From: Actinopolyspora xinjiangensis
GTDB taxonomy: Bacteria; Actinomycetota; Actinomycetes; Mycobacteriales; Pseudonocardiaceae
Reading direction: 5' to 3'
DNA length: 64,000 bases
Assembly (NCBI RefSeq): GCF_900104475.1
Contig: NZ_FNJR01000004.1
Location: 124,001 to 188,000, forward strand
The notes under the pieces were generated by a model that saw nothing but the letters and a program-made list of their open reading frames with translations, was not told the DNA's origin and did not search any database. How positions within the stretch are numbered: the stretch's first letter is position 1; each line of letters begins with the position of its first letter. The position numbers were made by a program, and so were the translations under genes. Below, in pieces: positions 58,818 through 64,000 of this stretch.

Positions 58818-60082
58818 CCGTGTTCTCCGGCCTGAGCATCCGCGGCCGCTGTCTGCTGGCCGCTGCCGTGGCGTCGGCGGTCTGCGCGCTCGTGCTCGAC
58901 GAGCGGGACCTGCTCCGCGTGGCCGCTTTCCTCGCGGCGCTGCCGCTGTTCGCCTCCGCCGTCTCGGCACGGGGTGGAAGCGGGTTGACCGCTCACCGGG
59001 AGCTGGAGCCGCGACGGGTCGAGGTGGGTGCGACGGCTACCGTACGACTGCGGTTGACCTCCCGTTCCGGAACACCGCTCGGTGAGATGCGGCTGACGGA
59101 CGATGTCCCGGCCACGCTGGGGGGCGACGCTCGTCGTGCGCTCCACAGCCCGACACGCCGGAAGGGGGCCTTCGTGGAGTACCAGGTCCACGCCGAGCTG
59201 CGAGGGGTGCACCACATCGGACCGCTGCGTTGCCGCGCCGCGGACCCCTTCGGGCTCTCGTCCTTTTCCCGGGAACTGCTCCCCACCACCCGGTTCACGG
59301 TCGTACCCCGGGTATTCGAACTGAGCGGTCTGCCGAACGGGTTCGGCTCCGGGGCGGGGGAAACGGGCTCCGGAAACGCGAGAGCGGGCGAGGGAGCCGA
59401 TGACAGCACCGTCAGGGAGTACCGTCAGGGCGACGACATCAGAAGAGTGCACTGGAAGACCACCGCCCGTCGCGACGAGTTGATGGTCCGAACCGAGGAA
59501 CGCCCGGAGCGGGGCGGCACCACCGTCCTGCTCGACCAGCGGGCCGCGGCCCATCGCGGCACGGGCAAGCACTCCAGTCTGGAGTGGGCGATCTCCGCCT
59601 CGGCCAGCATCTGCTCGCACCTGCGCCGGAACGGCCTTCGGCCACGTCTGGTCGGCGCGGGTGGAGCCCCCGTACCCGAGGACGGACGGACTCATCCCCA
59701 CCTCTCCGGTGAGGCGGGGGAGAACCTTCTGCTGGAGGCACTCGCGGCGTTGCAGCCCTCGGCGCGGCGGGAGCTCACCGACGGTGCGGATCCGGCGGAG
59801 GGCCAGAACCTCGTAGCGGTGCTCGGACGAACCACCCTGACGGGAGCCAACGAGCTGGCCTCGCTGCGTCCCGCCGGAGCTCGCAGTCTGGCGCTGCTGC
59901 TGAACACGGAGAGGTGGAACACCGACGGGCGCGGTGACGAGCAGGCGGCCGTGGCGCGGCGCCTGCGGGACAGGGGGTGGACCGTCGTCACGGTCGACGG
60001 ACCGGTTACTCCGGTAGCGCGGGCATGGGAGAGTCTTTGCGGGCAGAGTACGAGACCGGACGTCCTCTGGACCGAACGATGA
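58814..60082 (+). CDS. DUF58 membrane-associated protein
   Basis: A 422-residue protein with two N-terminal hydrophobic segments (about 10-50), a beta-rich region with VGATATVRLRLTSRSG, and the DUF58 core REYRQGDDIRRVHWKTTARRDELMVRTEERP followed by a vWA-like half with VLLDQRA. Family members are partners of MoxR ATPases. The GTG at 58814 overlaps the moxR stop; a longer frame from upstream is a shadow. Its own stop overlaps the transglutaminase start as ATGA, so all three genes are coupled. Confidence 0.92.
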   Translation: MTVFSGLSIRGRCLLAAAVASAVCALVLDERDLLRVAAFLAALPLFASAVSARGGSGLTAHRELEPRRVEVGATATVRLRLTSRSGTPLGEMRLTDDVPATLGGDARRALHSPTRRKGAFVEYQVHAELRGVHHIGPLRCRAADPFGLSSFSRELLPTTRFTVVPRVFELSGLPNGFGSGAGETGSGNARAGEGADDSTVREYRQGDDIRRVHWKTTARRDELMVRTEERPERGGTTVLLDQRAAAHRGTGKHSSLEWAISASASICSHLRRNGLRPRLVGAGGAPVPEDGRTHPHLSGEAGENLLLEALAALQPSARRELTDGADPAEGQNLVAVLGRTTLTGANELASLRPAGARSLALLLNTERWNTDGRGDEQAAVARRLRDRGWTVVTVDGPVTPVARAWESLCGQSTRPDVLWTER

Positions 60083-62316
60083 ACCGGACCGGAAGCGACC
60101 GCCACCTCACCGGGCTACTGGCGCTGTCGGCCGTGCTGCTGACCTCGACCGCATTCTCGGCCGTGCTGGCCGACTGGCGCTGGTTCCCACCCGCCGCCAT
60201 GACGGCGGTGGTCGTCTCCTGCACGGGAATCGCGACCCGCATGAAGCGTGATTCCTGGTGGAGCGCTCCGCTGCAGCTAGCCGCGCTCGTGTTCATGCTC
60301 ACGGCGCTGTTCGGCGGGAGCGGATTCCTCGGGCTGATCCCCACGCCCGCCACGTTCGCAGAACTCGCACACCTGCTCGGGGACGCGATCGAAGTGGTTC
60401 GTACCGGAATACCACCGGTCCCCGCCGAAACCGCCATCAGTTGTCTGATCTGCCTGGGAATCGGCGTGGTCACGCTCCTGGTGGATCGCATCGCCGTCAC
60501 CGGCCGCGCACCGGCGGTGGCCGGACTGGTACTGCTGTGCGTGTTCGCGGTCCCCGCCTCCCTGGCGGACCGGATGCTGCCGTGGTGGACCTTCCTGGGA
60601 AGTGCCGCCGGATTCACCGCCATGCTCTCGGCCGGGAGCGGCTTCCGCCTCACAGCGGATAGCCGGTGGTCGTCGGTGAGGCGGTTCTCCGAACCCGTCG
60701 CCGTCACCTCCGTGGCCTGTGTGGTGGCGCTGTTGACGGGAACGGTCTTCACCGGCGTCGGAACCCAGGGCAGGCTCCCGGGCTCCGACCCGGACCAGGC
60801 AGCCCCGGACACCGGTGAGATCGGTTTGCGGCCGTTCACCTCGCTGCGCGGGCAACTCGACCGGGACGAGCCCGTGGAACTGTTCCGGATCGAGGGTTTG
60901 CCCCGGGAAACCTACCTGCGCGCGATGACGCTGAGCCGGTTCGACCCCGAGCGCGGATGGCGACTGGGCAGCCTGCCCGAAGGGATTCCGGCGCGGGAAC
61001 GTCTGCCACTGCCGCCTGGAACGAAACAGCGGTCCTCATCGCCCACCCATCGCGTCGAGATCGAACCGGTCGGTTACCGCGACGCCTGGTTGCCGGTGTT
61101 CGGAGTACCACGTCGGGTACTCGGGATCGGGGATGCCTGGCGCTACGACCCCGCTTCCGGAATGATCTTCACCCGCAGGACCGATGACACCGACAGCTAC
61201 ACCGAACTGGCCGCTTTCCCGGACCCGAGTAGGGAGAAGCTGCGCGCCTCCTCGGGAGACTCCCCCGTCGACCAGGTCTACCTCGAAACCAGCGGTGCCG
61301 GTGAACGGGTGCGCGAACTGGCACGCCGGATAACCGCGAACGCGGAGAACCGGTTCGACCGGGCCGTCGCGCTGAACGACTACTTCACCGACCCCGCCAA
61401 CGGTTTCACCTACGACCTGAGCACCGCCCCCGCCTCCTCGCACGACGCCCTCGAGGACTTCCTGTTCCGGGGCAAGCGCGGTTACTGCGAGCAGTTCGCC
61501 TCCGCCATGGCGGTGCTGCTGCGTGAGGTGGGCATCCCCTCCCGGGTCGCCGTCGGTTTCACCTCGGGACGCGACGAGGGCGACGAACGCGTGATCACCA
61601 CCGAGGACGCGCACGCGTGGGTGGAGGCCCACTTCCCCGGCCACGGGTGGATAACCTTCGACCCCACTCCGCTGCGGGAGGGGCGGGGTTCTGTACCGCC
61701 TTATCTCGCCCCCTCCCGGCAGCGGGAGGAGGGCGAGCGGTCCTCGGCTCCCACGGGCGAGCCGACGACCCCCTCCGCCACCCCCGACAGCGACGAGGAG
61801 AAGCAGGACACCTCCCGGACCGCTTCGGAGGAGCCCGGCCATTCCGGTGTGCCGGTCGGCGCACTGCTGACGGGCGGTACGGCACTGCTGCTGGGGACGG
61901 TGCTCACCGCTCCCGCCGCCATGCGAACCCTGCGCCGCCGAAGGCGGTGGAGTCTGGCCTCCTCGGGTGGGATCGGGGCCGCGGGCAACGCCTGGCGGGA
62001 ACTGCTCGACGAGTCGATCGACCGGGGAGACGTGTCACCCCCACCCGGAGAGACTCCCCGGCGCACCGCCGAGCGGGTGATCGAGTCGTACGGGGTGCCC
62101 CCGGAGGCCGCCGAAGCCTGGCACGAGCTGGCGAGTGCGGTGGATCGGGAAAGGTACGGCCCGCCGGGCGGTCGGGAGACCGGATCGCGACGAGAAGCGC
62201 TGCACAGGGCGGTCAGCGGTCTGCGAGCTGTCAGACCACTCGATTTCCGGGAACGGCTGTTGCCGAGGTCGACGAGGGTGTCGAGCACACGGCGGCGCCC
62301 CCCGGCGCGTCGGTGA
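60079..62316 (+). CDS. Membrane transglutaminase-like cysteine protein, TgpA type
   Basis: A 745-residue protein with about six membrane helices in residues 10-240, a large extracytoplasmic transglutaminase-like domain and a final helix near 590-615 followed by a cytoplasmic tail. The catalytic triad is C470 (RGYCEQFASAM), H512 (DAHAWVEA) and D528 (TFDPTP). A Ser/Thr/Glu-rich linker sits between the domain and the last helix. The ATG at 60079 overlaps the DUF58 stop. Likely acts on envelope proteins or peptides outside the membrane, with MoxR and DUF58 inside; substrate unknown. Confidence 0.92.
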   Translation: MNRTGSDRHLTGLLALSAVLLTSTAFSAVLADWRWFPPAAMTAVVVSCTGIATRMKRDSWWSAPLQLAALVFMLTALFGGSGFLGLIPTPATFAELAHLLGDAIEVVRTGIPPVPAETAISCLICLGIGVVTLLVDRIAVTGRAPAVAGLVLLCVFAVPASLADRMLPWWTFLGSAAGFTAMLSAGSGFRLTADSRWSSVRRFSEPVAVTSVACVVALLTGTVFTGVGTQGRLPGSDPDQAAPDTGEIGLRPFTSLRGQLDRDEPVELFRIEGLPRETYLRAMTLSRFDPERGWRLGSLPEGIPARERLPLPPGTKQRSSSPTHRVEIEPVGYRDAWLPVFGVPRRVLGIGDAWRYDPASGMIFTRRTDDTDSYTELAAFPDPSREKLRASSGDSPVDQVYLETSGAGERVRELARRITANAENRFDRAVALNDYFTDPANGFTYDLSTAPASSHDALEDFLFRGKRGYCEQFASAMAVLLREVGIPSRVAVGFTSGRDEGDERVITTEDAHAWVEAHFPGHGWITFDPTPLREGRGSVPPYLAPSRQREEGERSSAPTGEPTTPSATPDSDEEKQDTSRTASEEPGHSGVPVGALLTGGTALLLGTVLTAPAAMRTLRRRRRWSLASSGGIGAAGNAWRELLDESIDRGDVSPPPGETPRRTAERVIESYGVPPEAAEAWHELASAVDRERYGPPGGRETGSRREALHRAVSGLRAVRPLDFRERLLPRSTRVSSTRRRPPARR

Positions 62317-62375
62317 CCCGCCGGGGCGCGAAGACCCCGCGGTCGTGGACCCGCGCGCCCTGCCGAAAACGGAAA

Positions 62376-62402
62376 CGCCCGGATCACGCGGTGATCCGGG
62401 CG
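62376..62402. terminator. Hairpin terminator between convergent genes
   Basis: A perfect 12-bp stem (CGCCCGGATCAC / GTGATCCGGGCG) with a 3-base loop lies 59 bases after the transglutaminase stop and 52 bases before the end of the convergent DUF3040 gene. It can work in both directions. Confidence 0.8.
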
Positions 62403-62454
62403 CACCACCCCTTACCTCGGGCCGACGGAAGCCGTCCCGAGTCGCGGGTGGATA

Positions 62455-62865
62455 CTACCTTTCGAAGCGCTTCCGGAAGCGATCCTCCATGCGCTGCGTC
62501 AGGGAGTTCCGCTCCCCGCCCTTGCGTTTCGCACCGGACGAACCACCACCGCCGTCACCCGACTGCGACTCCGGGTCCTCCGCACTACCGCGCATCGCGA
62601 ACAGAATGATCACTGCTCCGCCGAACATCACGAGGAAGCCGACCACGCTCACAATGGGTATACCGGCTGCCGTGACCGGAATAACCACGCCGAGCACCAG
62701 TAGGATCAACCCCAACACGAACACGGCGGCGCCCTGGAGACGACGCCGTCTGGAGGGTCGATGCAACCGCCCTCCACGCACGTTGGAGGCGAACTTGGGA
62801 TCCTCGGCGTAGAGCGCGCGCTCGATCTGGTCGAGCATTCGCTGCTCGTGCTCGGAGAGTGGCAT
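62455..62865 (-). CDS. DUF3040 membrane protein
   Basis: A 136-residue actinobacterial protein with the typical N-terminus PLSEHEQRMLDQIERALYAEDPKFASNVR, a basic stretch RPSRRRRLQ, and two membrane helices at about 44-64 and 69-91. The C-terminus is Gly/Ser-rich and basic. The family is conserved next to the division cluster in many actinobacteria, but its function is unknown. ATG start at 62865 with GGAGGAG upstream. Confidence 0.92.
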   Translation of the reverse strand: MPLSEHEQRMLDQIERALYAEDPKFASNVRGGRLHRPSRRRRLQGAAVFVLGLILLVLGVVIPVTAAGIPIVSVVGFLVMFGGAVIILFAMRGSAEDPESQSGDGGGGSSGAKRKGGERNSLTQRMEDRFRKRFER

Positions 62866-63047
62866 GGCTCCTCCTCCGGCACACTAGTCCGTGTCACCGA
62901 AGCCCCATTCACTTCGTTTCACGAAGCTCCGGTGAACGCTTTTTGGGGGCGTCACAATCGAGGATACGGCCCCAGCGACGAGACGACTACCCGGTCCCAC
63001 CCCCGCGGTCGCAATAATCCCCCAACATCATCCTGTAGGGGTATTCC

Positions 63048-63794
63048 TCACTGCACCGTGTGATCGGCGGGCACCCGAGCCAACGCGTGCAGCCTGGTGG
63101 CCACATCCCGCAGCGGAGGGTGTGCCGCAGCCACCAGCTCCAGTTCCCGCAGCGCATCCCCGTTGGCGGAAGAACCCTCCAGCAACGAGCCGGGAACGAG
63201 GTCGGAGATCACGCCCTGCCCCTGGAGCAGCTCGACGTCCAAGCCGGCCTCGCCGAGCACACCGCGTAGCGAATCGGTGTCGAAACGACGCCGCACGGTT
63301 TCCCCCGCACGCCGGTCCAGCCGACCGTCCGGCGCGTTGAACAACCGCAACGCCTCGGACACCCGCCCGGTGAGCGCCCGGGCCAGCACGGCCGCGTACC
63401 TGTTGGCGACCAGCACCGAGACCGACCCGCCGGGAGCGACCGCGGCCCCGAGCCCCCGAACCGAATCGGAGACGTCGTCGACGTACTCCAGCAGACCGTG
63501 CCCCAGGACGAGGTCGGCCCCTCCTTCCGGCCCGACTCCACGCAGCGCGTCGGTGTCGCCTTGCACCGCGACCACCCGCTCGCTCACTCCCGCCTCGTCC
63601 GCCCTCCGGCGCAGGGCCGCCAGTGCGTTCGGGCTGGGGTCCACCACGGTGACCGAACATCCCGACACCGCCAGCGGTACCGCCCAGACACCACTGCCAC
63701 CCCCGATGTCCAGGACCTCGGGAACACCGCCACGACGGCGGCGTGCGTCGATCAACTCGGTTTCCAGCACCCGGTGCACGGCGTCGGACTTCAT
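63048..63794 (-). CDS. SAM-dependent methyltransferase (class I)
   Basis: A 248-residue Rossmann-fold methyltransferase. Motif I is EVLDIGGGSGVWAVPLA (D29 to G35), the acidic residue after strand 2 is in VTVVDPSPNALAAL, and motif IV is ADLVLGHGLLEYVDD. Substrate unknown; such a gene is often found beside DUF3040 in actinobacteria. TAGGCT at 63806-63801 on the minus strand is 6 bases before the ATG and no ribosome site is visible, so the mRNA is likely leaderless. Confidence 0.88.
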   Translation of the reverse strand: MKSDAVHRVLETELIDARRRRGGVPEVLDIGGGSGVWAVPLAVSGCSVTVVDPSPNALAALRRRADEAGVSERVVAVQGDTDALRGVGPEGGADLVLGHGLLEYVDDVSDSVRGLGAAVAPGGSVSVLVANRYAAVLARALTGRVSEALRLFNAPDGRLDRRAGETVRRRFDTDSLRGVLGEAGLDVELLQGQGVISDLVPGSLLEGSSANGDALRELELVAAAHPPLRDVATRLHALARVPADHTVQ

Positions 63795-63892
63795 GGGGGC
63801 AGCCTAATCTCGCCATTCGGCACGACGACATCCGACCGGTCGGCCACGGAACAGCTCACCCGTCCGACTCGCGTGATCCGTAGGCTACGGGC
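63795..63892. promoter_or_regulatory. Compact divergent promoter pair, methyltransferase / ParA-like gene
   Basis: The 98-bp gap has a TAGGCT box at each end, each exactly 6 bases from the start codon of its gene (63806-63801 on the minus strand and 63881-63886 on the plus strand). Both transcripts would be leaderless and could share regulation. Confidence 0.55.
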
Positions 63893-64000
63893 GTGCACAC
63901 GGTGGCGGTACTGAGTCTCAAAGGTGGCGTGGGTAAGACAACAGTGGTGCTGGGCCTGGCCTCGGCGGCCATGCGCAAGGGCGCACGCACCCTCGTGGTG
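63893..64000 (+). CDS. ParA/MinD-type ATPase, N-terminal fragment
   Basis: Only the first 36 codons are visible. They read as a deviant Walker A ATPase: TVAVLSLKGGVGKTTVVLGLASAAMRKG, with K10 as signature lysine and K15 as the P-loop lysine. Such proteins position chromosomes, plasmids or protein complexes on the membrane or nucleoid. The start is GTG at 63893. The gene continues beyond the right edge. Which subgroup it belongs to cannot be told from this fragment. Confidence 0.85.
   Translation, partial: MHTVAVLSLKGGVGKTTVVLGLASAAMRKGARTLVV

Overview
The window is visibly high-GC, uses many GTG and some TTG starts, and is packed with actinobacterial genes. The combination of meso-diaminopimelate-type MurE, an AftA-like arabinofuranosyltransferase (arabinogalactan wall), Wag31/SepF, a mycothiol-type isomerase relic and a translational-type T-box before ileS points to a mycolata-related actinomycete. 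My best guess is Pseudonocardiales (Saccharopolyspora or Actinopolyspora-like), inferred without any database search. No rRNA, tRNA, insertion sequence, phage gene or CRISPR array was seen; this is ordinary chromosomal backbone.

Left part (1-16.4 kb). A partial hisD is followed by a secreted M14 carboxypeptidase and a complete peptide/nickel-type ABC importer (binding protein, two permeases, two ATPases) on the minus strand. Then come a nitrilase-family amidase, a VOC protein, a frameshifted mycothiol-dependent isomerase and an M20 amidohydrolase. The de novo NAD genes nadA-nadB-nadC form a tightly coupled operon, divergent from an NrtR/NdnR-type Nudix regulator. A perfect inverted repeat sits at the regulator's start and is a good operator candidate.

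Middle part (16.4-36 kb). These are single genes: a Lon-substrate-domain protein, two unknown membrane proteins, aftA, an orphan P450, dnaE, a proline-rich winged-helix protein, the rluD-lspA pair, gnd, and ileS behind a T-box leader with an AUC specifier. A membrane protein with an Ada-like cysteine motif follows ileS.

Right part (35.5-57.5 kb). This is the division and cell-wall (dcw) cluster, transcribed leftward: rsmH, ftsL-like, ftsI, murE, murF, mraY, murD, ftsW, murG, murC, ftsQ, ftsZ, pgeF, yggS, sepF, yggT, wag31. Most neighbours overlap by 4 nt (GTGA/ATGA). There are three departures from the usual layout. No mraZ lies upstream of rsmH, where there is instead a promoter and a leader of about 565 nt. 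A perfect 14-bp hairpin separates murC and ftsQ. An opposite-strand spermidine-synthase-like methyltransferase sits between ftsQ and ftsZ. Divergent from rsmH is a coupled MoxR/DUF58/transglutaminase operon. The window ends with a DUF3040 protein, a methyltransferase and the start of a ParA/MinD-type ATPase.

Several genes have a TAGNNT-type -10 box 6-8 nt before the start codon, which suggests leaderless transcripts. I did not find a clearly new multi-gene system. The best leads are regulatory DNA and the dcw-cluster anomalies.
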